This document shows positions 23,993-32,925 of a DNA stretch of 64,000 nt, one piece after another (within the stretch, counting starts at the first letter, position 1; each line of letters opens with the position of its first letter). The stretch is from Chloroflexota bacterium (GTDB taxonomy: Bacteria > Chloroflexota > Anaerolineae > Anaerolineales > Villigracilaceae), in NCBI GenBank assembly GCA_013388685.1, contig JACAET010000045.1, positions 1-64,000 on the forward strand. Reading direction: 5' to 3'. Under the pieces are notes generated by a model. It did no database searches, was not told where the DNA came from, and worked only from the letters and a program-made list of their open reading frames with translations. The position numbers and the translations under genes were made by a program.

Positions 23993-25624
23993 TTATCCCC
24001 CCAGAAGAAAATCCCCATCATTCAACATCCCCTCCAAAATCGTCGTGATGGACTCCGATTTCAGCAAAGCCTCCAGCGTGAAAGATTTCAAGCGCGTCTG
24101 CGTCGTCCGCACGGAGGGTTCGAGAAAATCGCCAAACGGCAGCGAGGTGCGGAACAGCTGGTAATACAAAAACCGCCGCGCGTTGCGCCGAAACTCCGGC
24201 GGCGTTTCGATGCGTTCTGCGTTCAAAAACTTCTCAAGTTGCGCTTTGTAGGCTTCCACGCTTTGAGGGAAGAAAACCGTTGGGTATTGCGTAAAGCGCG
24301 CCCTGCCCGCGCACAACACCGCCGCCCCCATGATGGATGCCTCCAGTCCAATCGTCGAATTATAGATCATCACAAACTTGGACTTTTGAATCAACTCGTA
24401 TGAACTCAACGCTTCAGTGGGACGCACAAAGACAACATTCGGCTCTTTCTGGACCTCGTGCCTCTCCATCCAGCCCTGAACCGTCTCGCGGCTGGATTTG
24501 CGCGCGCGCAATTCGTCGGGATGCGCGCGGATGACGAACAACGTCTCACGGTGAGAGCGGATTGTCTCAAGCACCACATCCAGCCATTCGAACATGTCCT
24601 CGAAGACCGTATTGGCGTGAGGCTGACTGGTGTCGAAGATGACGTTGGTAAACACCGGAACAATTTGTTTGAACCGGGCCGCCTTTTGCAAAAATGCCTC
24701 ATCCAGCCCCTTCATATCTGCCCAGAATTTTATGCCCGCCATGGTGAAGTCGCCTTGAAAGCGCCTGGCAAGGTAGGCATCCAGGCGGGCGTTTTGTTCG
24801 TCATTGAGTTCAAACTCATCCGGGATGCGGATGGGATACGCCGTCGCTTCGCCATCGGTGAAGAATGCCGAGGCGGGCTGCAACCCCACCTCGTGCGTGA
24901 GGACGCGGATGCCGCGTTGTTGCGCCACCCAGCGGGCGGCGGCTTCGGGGTAGAACTGCCCGTTGAACACCACCACAGCCCGCGGCTGAGTCTGATCGAG
25001 AAAGTCGGAAAATTTGCGCGCCACGTTCCACGCAGAGAGGATGTATTCGCGCAGGAGATACCGCGTGTTCTCGTCGTCGTTCAGATGATGGATTCGTAAA
25101 ATCCAACGCAGACCAGGCAGACAAAGAGGTCCGAGGGGAATGCCTTGAAAATGGAAAGTGGAAAGTTCCGGCACGGAAAGCGATGAGATGCGAGACGCCA
25201 GCTCCTCGTCGCGGTGATACTCAAACCAGTTGACATGTGTCGTTTGCGCGTTGGAGCGTTTGAACGGTTCAACGCCGCTATAGAGGGTTTTGGACTGATA
25301 TACACACGACCTGCACGGCATTGCCCGATGCGGATTGTCTCGATCTGTTCCCAGCACACATTTGCTCATGCCGGAATGGCAGGCAAAATACGCCACCGGC
25401 ACCCCCTTCAGGCGCAGCGCCCACGAAGCCAGCAGGTGAAAACCGCTGTTCCACGAGAGGTCGTCTATGCCCGAGGAAGCCTTGAAGAAGACCACCGGCG
25501 CACCGGAGGGGGGCGGCTCGCGGCGTGCAACCTCCCGTGCGACGCGCGCAATTTTGAGGTTATTCAGCCTGCGAACCACTCCGCGTTTGAGGCGTTGGGT
25601 GAAAAATTCGTTCAGTGATTTCAT
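23993..25624 (-). CDS. Capsule/LPS-type glycosyltransferase (KpsC/KpsS-like)
   Basis: 543 residues. The C-terminal half resembles capsule polysaccharide synthesis and export enzymes of the KpsC/KpsS and CDP-glycerol-transferase-like group: PVFTNVIFDTSQPHANTVF, LFVIRAHPDELRARK, VVFVRPTEALSSYELIQKS and VMIYNSTIGLEASIMGAAVL, the last matching the nucleotide-sugar pocket of that fold. The N-terminal half holds a cysteine cluster (MPCRSCVY) and VVFNGQFYPEAAARW. It probably adds a sugar, perhaps the CMP-activated acid made by neighbouring genes, to a surface glycan. The ATG overlaps the upstream sulfotransferase stop by one base (TAATG), so the pair is coupled. It is the last gene of the glycan cluster. 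Confidence 0.7.
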   Translation of the reverse strand: MKSLNEFFTQRLKRGVVRRLNNLKIARVAREVARREPPPSGAPVVFFKASSGIDDLSWNSGFHLLASWALRLKGVPVAYFACHSGMSKCVLGTDRDNPHRAMPCRSCVYQSKTLYSGVEPFKRSNAQTTHVNWFEYHRDEELASRISSLSVPELSTFHFQGIPLGPLCLPGLRWILRIHHLNDDENTRYLLREYILSAWNVARKFSDFLDQTQPRAVVVFNGQFYPEAAARWVAQQRGIRVLTHEVGLQPASAFFTDGEATAYPIRIPDEFELNDEQNARLDAYLARRFQGDFTMAGIKFWADMKGLDEAFLQKAARFKQIVPVFTNVIFDTSQPHANTVFEDMFEWLDVVLETIRSHRETLFVIRAHPDELRARKSSRETVQGWMERHEVQKEPNVVFVRPTEALSSYELIQKSKFVMIYNSTIGLEASIMGAAVLCAGRARFTQYPTVFFPQSVEAYKAQLEKFLNAERIETPPEFRRNARRFLYYQLFRTSLPFGDFLEPSVRTTQTRLKSFTLEALLKSESITTILEGMLNDGDFLLGG

Positions 25625-26469
25625 TACCAGTCATTGTTCTTTTCGTATCCCAGCCTGATCAGCAAATCTCCCGCCACTTCCTTGAACAGCGACTTGTGCT
25701 CTTCGGTAAAGTATTGTCTCCAGCCACCGGTCTTGCCCGAACGGAAGGTGTGACTCTTTTTCGGCTGGATGGCTTCTGTGAGTATGGCGAGCGCCTTTTC
25801 GTGGGAGATGGGGATTTGGTAGCCGGTCTTTTCCACCTCATCGAGCATGGAGTGGAGCGCGGCTTCGCGGTGGTTGATCAGGTCTTCGAAGCGCAGGCAC
25901 AAGACGCCGGGCGTCGCCAGCCACTGAAAAACGCCCTCGTATCTTTGCTTCACGCTGACCATCTTCATCCCTTCGCGCTCGATGCCGGTGATTGCCACTT
26001 TGAGCCGTTCTCCAAAATCGGGCAGGGATTGGTAGTAGGTGTGCATGCCGTGTTCTTCGTGCATGTCGGTGGCAAAGAAGACGTGCGAGACGAGCATGTC
26101 GCGCGGGTCGCGGTAAATGAAGTAGTTGACGCGCCCGTTCGAGGTCAGGAAAGAGACGTTTTCGGGGGCGGCATCCACATAGCCCCAGCCGATCACGCCC
26201 GGCGGGATGGACTTCAAATCCGCCAAAATCTCGTCCGCTGTGCGCCGTCTGCCGTCTTTAGTAATCGTGCGGACGGGGTCAGCGTCCACGTAGCGGTAGG
26301 GCATGATTTGCGTAAAGCCGTTGAGGATTTGCAGCAACAAATGCGACCCGCTCTTGGGTTTGGCGTTACCAAAAATGGGCGGCGCATCGTTGAACGAAAA
26401 ACGCTTCCAACGCCAGAAGGCTTGAGCGGTCTTGCCGTATGGGCGGAGGGCGCGGCGGAGAGTTTTCAT
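25624..26469 (-). CDS. PAPS-dependent sulfotransferase
   Basis: 281 residues. The 5'-phosphosulfate-binding loop reads PKSGSHLLLQIL near residue 38. The 3'-phosphate-binding segment reads FIYRDPRDMLVSHVFF. The C-terminal motif RSGKTGGWRQYFTEEHKSLF corresponds to the RxGxxGxW loop that closes over PAPS. The family moves sulfate from PAPS to hydroxyls or amines, here most likely of a surface glycan. PAPS can be supplied by the fused ATP sulfurylase/APS kinase at 32975-34699. The ATG lacks a clear ribosome site; a palindromic repeat (26492-26541) lies just upstream. The stop overlaps the next glycosyltransferase start. Confidence 0.88.
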   Translation of the reverse strand: MKTLRRALRPYGKTAQAFWRWKRFSFNDAPPIFGNAKPKSGSHLLLQILNGFTQIMPYRYVDADPVRTITKDGRRRTADEILADLKSIPPGVIGWGYVDAAPENVSFLTSNGRVNYFIYRDPRDMLVSHVFFATDMHEEHGMHTYYQSLPDFGERLKVAITGIEREGMKMVSVKQRYEGVFQWLATPGVLCLRFEDLINHREAALHSMLDEVEKTGYQIPISHEKALAILTEAIQPKKSHTFRSGKTGGWRQYFTEEHKSLFKEVAGDLLIRLGYEKNNDW

Positions 26470-26491
26470 CAGGTTGAATAGTTAGAAAGTT

Positions 26492-26541
26492 GACAGGTTG
26501 GAAAGTTGGTCAACCTGCTAATGTTCCAACTTTCCAACCTG
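26492..26541. repeat. CAGGTTGGAAAGTTGG palindromic repeat, family E
   Basis: CAGGTTGGAAAGTTGG (about 26494-26509) pairs with CCAACTTTCCAACCTG (26526-26541), with partial extra copies on the left. It fills the gap between neuB and the sulfotransferase gene. Confidence 0.75.
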
Positions 26542-26551
26542 CAAACGTGTT

Positions 26552-27433
26552 TTATTCGTTTACAACGCGGCGGAGTTTCTTCAACGAACCTATCTCCGAT
26601 TCGTACACCCGTTTTACGCCGTCGCCCAGCGAGGCTTCGGTGACGCGGATGTATTTGACCAGCCGCTCGAACCCGCCCGGCTCTACCGAGGCAGCCTGGT
26701 CGCTGCCCCACATGGCGCGGTCGAGAGTGAGGTGGCGCTCCACCATGCAGGCGCCGAACGCAACGGCAATTGCCGAGGGCACCAGCCCCACTTCGTGACC
26801 GGAATAGCCGATGGGCGTATTCGGAAATTCACGGCGCAGGGTTTCGATCATGCGCAGGTTCAACTCTTCCGGCTCGCACGGATAGGTGCTGGTGCAGTGC
26901 ATGATGACCAGGTTGTCTTCGCCAACCACATCCACTCCGCGATGAATCTGCTCCATGGTGGACATGCCCGTAGAGATGATCACGGGTTTGCCGGTTTTGC
27001 GGATGTATCGCAGCAGGTTATGGTCGGTGAGCGAGGCGGATGGCACTTTGTAGGCGGGCGTGTCGAATTGTTCCATGAAATCCACCGAAGGCTCATCCCA
27101 CACCGAGACCATCCAGGCGATGCCTTTTTCGCGGCAATAGCGGTCAATCTCGCGGTACTGCTCCTCGCCAAATTCCACTTTGTAACGGTATTCGAGATAG
27201 GTGATGTAGCCCCAGGGCGTTTCACGCATCTGCTTTTGCTGCTCGGGCGGGGTGCACACCTCTGGCGTGCGCTTCTGAAATTTGACCGCATCCGCGCCAG
27301 CATGCACTGCCGCATCTATCATGCGTTTGGCAATTTCCAGGTCGCCGTTATGGTTGATGCCGATTTCCGCAATGACATAAGCAGGATGACCATCGCCCAC
27401 CATGCGGTTTCCAATTTTGATTTCACGAGTCAT
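26552..27433 (-). CDS. neuB: N-acetylneuraminate synthase-family enzyme (nonulosonic acid synthase), no SAF domain
   Basis: 293 residues. NeuB enzymes condense phosphoenolpyruvate with an N-acyl-hexosamine to give sialic-type nine-carbon acids. The TIM-barrel part is complete: YVIAEIGINHNGDLEIAKRM, AGADAVKFQKRTPEV, WMVSVWDEPSVDFMEQFDTP, YKVPSASLTDHNLLRYI, KPVIISTGMSTMEQI, MHCTSTYPCEPEELNLRMI, GYSGHEVGLVPSAIAVAFGA and VERHLTLDRAMWGSDQAASV. Typical bacterial NeuB has about 340-350 residues because of a C-terminal antifreeze-like SAF domain; this protein ends before it. The exact product (sialic, legionaminic or pseudaminic-like) cannot be told. AAGGAGA precedes the ATG. It lies 74 bp from the CMP-transferase gene. 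Confidence 0.88.
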   Translation of the reverse strand: MTREIKIGNRMVGDGHPAYVIAEIGINHNGDLEIAKRMIDAAVHAGADAVKFQKRTPEVCTPPEQQKQMRETPWGYITYLEYRYKVEFGEEQYREIDRYCREKGIAWMVSVWDEPSVDFMEQFDTPAYKVPSASLTDHNLLRYIRKTGKPVIISTGMSTMEQIHRGVDVVGEDNLVIMHCTSTYPCEPEELNLRMIETLRREFPNTPIGYSGHEVGLVPSAIAVAFGACMVERHLTLDRAMWGSDQAASVEPGGFERLVKYIRVTEASLGDGVKRVYESEIGSLKKLRRVVNE

Positions 27434-27507
27434 TTTGTCTCCTTGATGTTTGCGTATGGGATGTTCTCTTCAATGCGCTAGAGAGCGCTAACTACGCGGA
27501 TAGCCAA

Positions 27508-28737
27508 CTACGCGGATATTTGTTTAAGAACCAACTCACACACTTCGCGCACTGCGCCCTGCCCTCCGCGGCGGGTCAACACGTAATCTGCGGCTTGGAT
27601 GACTTCCGGGTATGCATCTGCCACCGCCACTGCCCAGCCGGCAACCTCGAAACAGGGCAGGTCGTTGAGATCGTTGCCGACATAAACGACATTCTCCGCT
27701 TTGACCTTTTTCTGCTCGAGGACTTCACGCATCACACGCCCCTTATCCTGCAACCCAATCCCCTGAATGACCTCCACGCCGATCTTTTTCGCGCGCGCCG
27801 TCACTACGGGATTCGGCTCCGAGGAGAGAATCAGCAGTTCGACGCCCTTCGCGCGCAGTTCCCTAAAACGGATGCTGTCACTGCGCGAAGCCGCCACCGA
27901 TTCGCGCCCGTCCTGATCGGTCCACACACGGTTGTCGGTAAATACGCCGTCGAAATCGAAGATCATCAGGTCCACCTGTTTGGGCGCGGGACGGCGGTGT
28001 CTCCTATCCGGCGTAACCATCTCCAGCCCGCCGGCATACACCAGGGCTTCATATTTTGACCAGTCGGCGGGAGTATCAATATCCACCGTATAACGCGGGT
28101 CAATGACCAGCGGATAGACCACGTTGCCGGTCAGCGAATTCTTGCGCGTGATGGTTGTTATGCGGGTGACGTCAATGTGACCGGTTTGCCAGTAGGCAGG
28201 CGGAAGGATCTGCCGCGGTGCATTGTAGGGCTCGGCAATGCCTTCCACTTTCAGAAGCGGGATCATTGGCTTGTCGTAGCCGTGAAAACGCCACATCTTG
28301 AACGGGTTTTGAGCGGCAGGCACCACGCCGCGCACGCTGTCGGCGTCTGTATGCTCCAGCAGAATTCGGACGGCGCTATCCACCATGTCGCTCGGACGGA
28401 TGGGCGAGGTCGGGCGCAGCTGCACGACGATTTCGGGCTTGTACCCCTCGATCTCCTCCAGCCACTTCAAGGCATGGGTGAAGACCGGGAGATCGGGCGT
28501 GCGATCCTGGGCAAGTTCGGGCGGGCGCAGGAAGGGGACTTCCGCGCCCCACTGGCGCGCCACCATGGCGATTTCCTCGTCATCCGTCGTGACAATGACG
28601 CGTGAGACACTTTTTGCCTGCAATCCCGCCGCGATGCTCCAGGCGATGAGCGGAAAGCCGGCAAAGGGTTTGATATTCTTGCGCGGAATTCCTTTCGAGC
28701 CGCCGCGCGCAGGGATGAGGGCGAGAATGTGCGTCAA
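27508..28737 (-). CDS. neuA: Fusion of acylneuraminate cytidylyltransferase and KdsC-like phosphatase
   Basis: 409 residues from a TTG at 28737, chosen because AAGGGG lies 6 nt upstream; an earlier in-frame TTG at 28773 has no ribosome site and overlaps the restriction gene. Residues 1-225 are a CMP-nonulosonate synthetase: LALIPARGGSKGIPRKNIKP, VIVTTDDEEIAMVA, VVQLRPTSPIRP and DIDTPADW. Residues 255-409 are a KdsC-type HAD domain: MIFDFDGVFTDNRVW, LLILSSEPNPVVTARAKKI, VVYVGNDLNDLPCFEVAGWA and GGQGAVREVCELVL. The fusion can activate the acid with CTP and may also dephosphorylate a precursor. A 13-bp direct repeat (27490-27502 and 27506-27518) covers the stop codon. Confidence 0.88.
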   Translation of the reverse strand: MTHILALIPARGGSKGIPRKNIKPFAGFPLIAWSIAAGLQAKSVSRVIVTTDDEEIAMVARQWGAEVPFLRPPELAQDRTPDLPVFTHALKWLEEIEGYKPEIVVQLRPTSPIRPSDMVDSAVRILLEHTDADSVRGVVPAAQNPFKMWRFHGYDKPMIPLLKVEGIAEPYNAPRQILPPAYWQTGHIDVTRITTITRKNSLTGNVVYPLVIDPRYTVDIDTPADWSKYEALVYAGGLEMVTPDRRHRRPAPKQVDLMIFDFDGVFTDNRVWTDQDGRESVAASRSDSIRFRELRAKGVELLILSSEPNPVVTARAKKIGVEVIQGIGLQDKGRVMREVLEQKKVKAENVVYVGNDLNDLPCFEVAGWAVAVADAYPEVIQAADYVLTRRGGQGAVREVCELVLKQISA

Positions 28738-28747
28738 AGAATACCCC

Positions 28748-29572
28748 TTATAAACCAACTTGATATACGACAAAATAGCCGTTCAGCGGATGTTTGATGG
28801 AAAAGGATTTTATCCTTTTCCATTTATCTTCACCAAAAACGACTTTCATCTTTTCGTAAATGGATTTTCTTTCTTTTTCGGAATGAAAAGGAACAATCAG
28901 GTTCAGAGTGTCATCTTTGATTTCGGGATATTGGCTGGCGTTCAAGATATTGCCTTCTGCTTTTACCTCAGTCATAATGCGAAAGCGCAAACGCACAGAA
29001 GCCTTTTCCACATTTCGCACGCGGCTGAAACTTTCTTGATGAGAGAAGATAGACTTTAATTTATCTTTGACTTCTTCGGAAACATCAGAATCCGCTAATT
29101 CTTCATCTAACACTTGCGCAAAAGAATCCCGAATCAAATCGTTGGCTTTCACTGTCTCGAAGAAACTGCCATGAACCAAGCAAATTTTTTGGCAGCCGCG
29201 TTTACGTCCGCGCACAAGGTAATAGACTTCTCGTTCTTCCAGCGAATAGACATCATCGCCCGCCTCCTGCATTTGCCGAAAGATGATGCCGCCTTCGGAA
29301 AGGATAATCTCACGGATGTTCTTCTTGCCTGTGGGTATTGTAGAATTAAATGACGCTACACTATACGTTTGGCTATCTTTCAACTCAATAAGTTCACCGC
29401 CTGTAAAACGCGAATCACCTGTATTTATCTTAATTGCAAGGTCAGGAAAAACGCCTTGATTTTTACACGAAAGCATATCCGCTGGAAATGGAAACTCATC
29501 AAGAGTTTTGATTTTCGCAAATTTCGCTTTGTTCTCGAGCAGGCTTTGCCAAAAGTGGAAAATCGAATACAT
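28748..29572 (-). CDS. Probable type II restriction endonuclease (PD-ELK type)
   Basis: 274 residues. The active-site pattern P43-D44...E63-L-K65 (FPDLAIKI then GGELIELKDS) matches the PD-(D/E)xK nuclease core. The protein has no other recognisable domain. Its gene follows that of an adenine-type DNA methyltransferase after a 3-nt gap, the usual order of a modification-restriction pair. Composition is plainly AT-richer than the flanks: 28861-28920 has 21 G+C of 60, against 39 of 60 in 27841-27900. Recent transfer into the glycan locus is therefore likely. The recognition site is unknown. The stop lies 10 bp from the neuA start. Confidence 0.75.
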   Translation of the reverse strand: MYSIFHFWQSLLENKAKFAKIKTLDEFPFPADMLSCKNQGVFPDLAIKINTGDSRFTGGELIELKDSQTYSVASFNSTIPTGKKNIREIILSEGGIIFRQMQEAGDDVYSLEEREVYYLVRGRKRGCQKICLVHGSFFETVKANDLIRDSFAQVLDEELADSDVSEEVKDKLKSIFSHQESFSRVRNVEKASVRLRFRIMTEVKAEGNILNASQYPEIKDDTLNLIVPFHSEKERKSIYEKMKVVFGEDKWKRIKSFSIKHPLNGYFVVYQVGL

Positions 29573-29575
29573 ATT

Positions 29576-30457
29576 TTATCCAAACAATGAAGGCTGCTTT
29601 AATTTTTTCTTCACTGTATCAAGGGTGGCAGGGTTCCCCCAAATGACGGGGAAGTTTTCTGTATATTTATATTCTTCGTAATATTTCTCGACATTATCCG
29701 CCTCGCGGATTTTTTCCAAGCGTGAGCGAATCATTTCCACGTTTTTGGGGTCAATCTCGATGCCGATGCTGTTTCTGCCAACTTGATACGCCGTCACCAG
29801 CGTTGTGCCTGTTCCCGCAAAGGGATCCAGCACGGTATCGCCAACCTTTGAAGAAGATAAAATAATCCGGAGCAGCAGGGCTATCGGGGCTTGCTGTTTA
29901 TGGAATCGTTCACCATCTTTATTGCGAATTGCCTCATCCCCCGCAAAATAGCCTGAAGTTAATTCGCGGATATCGTCCCAAACGTCTGTGACATAAACGC
30001 CGTTCTCACGCTGCAATTTGTAATTCGGCGGCAATGGCGGTGATATCCGCAAGCGATGAAACACCCGCGCTTTTTCGCCTTTCGTAGCATAAGCGATGAT
30101 TTGATATTGCTTACCATACTTACCGGAAACCGGCACAGCAGAGGTTTTCTTCTTCCAAATAATCAGGTTTTGTAAAATCCACCCCGTCTCGCGCAGGCAG
30201 CGTAAAACATCTTCCACATTTTTTTCTCGCTGCATAAAATAAACTGCGCCGCCTGTGGATGTGATATTGAATGTTTTCTGGCACACTTCCTTCATCATGC
30301 CCCAATATTCTTCGGGCGATAGATTGTCATCGTGAAGGGAATAATCTTTGCCTTGATTGAAGGGAGGATCAAGGAAAGTTAAGTCAACCGCTTTTGGAAA
30401 ATTCTCGCGGTTCAATTTCTGCAAACAGTCGCCTGTTATAACACTGTACTCGGTCAT
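29576..30457 (-). CDS. Type II DNA methyltransferase, beta class (probably N6-adenine)
   Basis: 293 residues from the ATG at 30457, preceded by AAGGAA. The catalytic motif IV (LTFLDPPFNQGKDY) comes near residue 32. The SAM-binding motif I (VLDPFAGTGTTLV) comes late, near residue 220; this order defines beta-class amino-methyltransferases. DPPF points to N6-adenine rather than the SPPY usual of N4-cytosine enzymes. The C-terminal part has GIEIDPKNVEMIRSRL. It should protect host DNA from the adjacent nuclease. The pair interrupts the sugar gene cluster between an SDR and neuA and is AT-richer than both. Confidence 0.9.
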   Translation of the reverse strand: MTEYSVITGDCLQKLNRENFPKAVDLTFLDPPFNQGKDYSLHDDNLSPEEYWGMMKEVCQKTFNITSTGGAVYFMQREKNVEDVLRCLRETGWILQNLIIWKKKTSAVPVSGKYGKQYQIIAYATKGEKARVFHRLRISPPLPPNYKLQRENGVYVTDVWDDIRELTSGYFAGDEAIRNKDGERFHKQQAPIALLLRIILSSSKVGDTVLDPFAGTGTTLVTAYQVGRNSIGIEIDPKNVEMIRSRLEKIREADNVEKYYEEYKYTENFPVIWGNPATLDTVKKKLKQPSLFG

Positions 30458-30470
30458 ATTTAATTCCTTG

Positions 30471-31298
30471 CTACCACGCCGTCCAACCGCCATCTACTAT
30501 AACATTATTTCCCGTCATGTACGAGGAAGCGTCGGAGGCGAGAAACAGCAGCGCGCCGTTCATTTCGTCTTTGTTTGCCATGCGCCCGAGGATGGTCTTG
30601 GCAGCATAGTTGCGGACGAAATACTCTTCGTGGTTGTTGAACACGCCGCCGGGCGTGAGCGCATTGACGCGGATCTCGGTGCCGGCGTAATAAGCGGCAA
30701 GATATTTGGTGAAGCCCAGCACGCCCGCTTTGGTGACCGTGTAATAGACCGGTTTGAACGCCACGCGCTGCCCCTCCCTGACGTAAATCCGCTGGTCGGG
30801 TCCGTTGAGCCCGTAGGTGGAGCAGATGTTGACGATGCTGCCCCTCTTCCCCTGCGCCAGCATCGGCTGGACGCACGCCTGCGTGACGAGGAACATACCG
30901 GTTAGGTTGACGTTCAGGGCGGCGTTCCAATCGTCGAGCGGGTAATTCTCGAAGGCGCCGGGGGCAATGCCCTTTGCGGCGGCGTCCGGGTCGAACTTCG
31001 GGTCGAGCGCCGCGCTGTTGACGAGGATATCCAGCTGCCCAAAGGCGGAAAGCACTGTTTCCACCATGGCGCGGACGGAGTCCGGCTGGGTGATGTCGGT
31101 GGGGACGGCAAGGGCGTGGTATCCGCTTTTCGAGAGCGTATCAGCCGTCCCGTTGGCAGAGGCGGCGTTCAAATCCACCACTGCAACAGAGGCGCCCGCT
31201 TCGGCCAAAGTGCGGCAAAATTCCGCGCCGAGCAGTCCTGCGCCTCCTGTGATCACTGCCACGCGTCCGCTCAAGTCGAATTTCTCTTGAATGTGCAT
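30471..31298 (-). CDS. SDR-family oxidoreductase of the nonulosonate locus
   Basis: 275 residues, a complete classical short-chain dehydrogenase: NAD(P) motif TGGAGLLG, VVDLNAAS, ILVNSAALDPKF, NVNLTGMFLVTQACV, catalytic Ser in NICSTYG, YYTVTKAG (YxxxK) and LTPGGVFNN. Position beside neuA and neuB suggests a role in making or modifying the nonulosonic acid or its amino-sugar precursor, like the PtmA-type SDRs of legionaminic acid loci; this is inference from context. GAGGAA precedes the ATG. Only 8 bp separates it from the upstream membrane glycosyltransferase gene, so they are co-transcribed. The downstream restriction-modification pair now splits it from neuA. Confidence 0.8.
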   Translation of the reverse strand: MHIQEKFDLSGRVAVITGGAGLLGAEFCRTLAEAGASVAVVDLNAASANGTADTLSKSGYHALAVPTDITQPDSVRAMVETVLSAFGQLDILVNSAALDPKFDPDAAAKGIAPGAFENYPLDDWNAALNVNLTGMFLVTQACVQPMLAQGKRGSIVNICSTYGLNGPDQRIYVREGQRVAFKPVYYTVTKAGVLGFTKYLAAYYAGTEIRVNALTPGGVFNNHEEYFVRNYAAKTILGRMANKDEMNGALLFLASDASSYMTGNNVIVDGGWTAW

Positions 31299-31306
31299 GC
31301 ATTCCT

Positions 31307-32899
31307 CTAGGGTTGGGTATAGATTTCATCGCCCTGCCCTTTGAAGGCAAGGTTCAATCCGCTGATCAACATTTCCATCCCGCCGGCAAGGTTCTCGCCG
31401 CCGTCGAATACTGCCAGCACCGCCCTGCCCTGCAGAATGTCGGCTTGCATGGCGGCGACCGCCGCGTCGAAGTCGGGGCGTTCTCGCGCGGTTGCCGAGT
31501 CGTAGCGGGTGGGAAGAGCACGCGCGCCGCGCCCGGTGTAGAGATAGACGGCGGCGGGTTCATTGGTGTAGACGCTCACGTCTGCGGGCAACTCGCGCAG
31601 ATGCGCCATTGCCTGCGAGTCGTACCACTGGAAGGAGGCATACCCCAGCCCGCCCTGCGACCAGTGCGCCAGCGTGACGGATTGTTTATACGCCGAAAGC
31701 CCCAGCAACAGGAGGATCGCCGCAAACACCAACGGACGGTTCTTTTTGCGCATCCAGATTCCAAACGCCACCAACAGGATGAGCAGACTCACGAACACGG
31801 GCGCCAGGATGCGTAGTTTGAATTTGGTGGCGGCGTCGAACAGGCTCATGGAGGCGATAATGGAGGCAAGATAGGCAAAGAGGTAGAGCCCGGTGGTGAA
31901 GGAAATCACCTCGCGCGATTCTTTTCCGCCTCTTTTCAACTCCGAAGCCTGCCTCGGTTTCGAGAGATGATTCCTCACCTGAAGCAGAGTCCACGCCAAT
32001 AGGACGCCCAGAAAGACGAAGAGCAATCCCTCGATCAAACCGGTCTGTTTGAATATCGCCCTGCGCCAGGACTGAATGGGAATGAGGAACTCCGAAAAAG
32101 TACGCAGACCGGTCGTAATATTTTCCTCCGTAATAGGATGCCATGCCAAGGCGCGGTTGGTGGTATTTCCGGCGACCAGCCGGTTGCGGAGCGCCCATCC
32201 CAGGGCAAAGGGCAGAAAACCCGCCAGGAAAATTCCGATGCTCGTGAAACGCTTGCGCCAGGTGGTACGCAAAACGAGAATGGCAACAACAAACGTCGCC
32301 ACGAGCGCAAGTCCCGCGTAGCGCGTGAGATACGCCATCCCGGCAAACGCGCCGCTGGCAACCAGCCACCACCACTCACCCGCGATCCCCTTCCCCACCG
32401 AGGAGGGCGGAAGTTCGAAGTACAGGTCGAACATCCAGAAGGAAAGGAGCGAAAAGAAGATGAATAAAGGCTCGCTCATCGCCACCACATGCACCTGTAA
32501 CAGATCGCCGTTGGCAACGAACAACGCCGCGGCAACCAGACCCGCCGCCAGCGACGGCGTCATGCGCCAGACAAGTACGCCGAGCAGACCGGCATTGAGT
32601 CCGAACAACAACGCATTGAGGAAGCGCGCCCCGCGCAAAGGATCGAGACCGAACAGACCCAGGAACGCCAGCGCCGAAGAAAAACCCGGGGGAAAGTGCG
32701 TCACCGGCTGGTTGCTCTCCAACCAGGCTTCGCGGTAGCCGTTTCCCGCCAGCAAACTGCGCGCTCCGGCGATATAGGCGATGGAGTCATCCGAAAGACC
32801 GAGCCCTTCGGGGGTTGCCTTGAAGACAAGAAAGGTCCCTGCAATGACAATCAGGATCAGGATCAAAAAGGAGGCGAGGCGGGGGTTGATGCGTGTCAT
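31307..32899 (-). CDS. GT-C-type membrane glycosyltransferase (ArnT/PMT-like)
   Basis: 530 residues with about 11 membrane helices. After the first helix comes an acidic loop with LSDDSIAYIAGARSLLAGNGY, the position of the catalytic Asp in GT-C (ArnT, PMT, GT39/GT83-like) enzymes that use polyprenyl-phosphate sugars. The soluble C-terminal region (MAHLRELPADVSVYTNEPAAV) is typical of this group. It would transfer a lipid-linked sugar on the outer face of the membrane. The start lacks a clear ribosome site. A TATAAT box (32942-32947, minus strand) sits in the loop of a hairpin upstream, giving this gene its own promoter. Confidence 0.75.
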   Translation of the reverse strand: MTRINPRLASFLILILIVIAGTFLVFKATPEGLGLSDDSIAYIAGARSLLAGNGYREAWLESNQPVTHFPPGFSSALAFLGLFGLDPLRGARFLNALLFGLNAGLLGVLVWRMTPSLAAGLVAAALFVANGDLLQVHVVAMSEPLFIFFSLLSFWMFDLYFELPPSSVGKGIAGEWWWLVASGAFAGMAYLTRYAGLALVATFVVAILVLRTTWRKRFTSIGIFLAGFLPFALGWALRNRLVAGNTTNRALAWHPITEENITTGLRTFSEFLIPIQSWRRAIFKQTGLIEGLLFVFLGVLLAWTLLQVRNHLSKPRQASELKRGGKESREVISFTTGLYLFAYLASIIASMSLFDAATKFKLRILAPVFVSLLILLVAFGIWMRKKNRPLVFAAILLLLGLSAYKQSVTLAHWSQGGLGYASFQWYDSQAMAHLRELPADVSVYTNEPAAVYLYTGRGARALPTRYDSATARERPDFDAAVAAMQADILQGRAVLAVFDGGENLAGGMEMLISGLNLAFKGQGDEIYTQP

Positions 32900-32925
32900 A
32901 CGGTCACAGGAAAGGGAATAACAAA

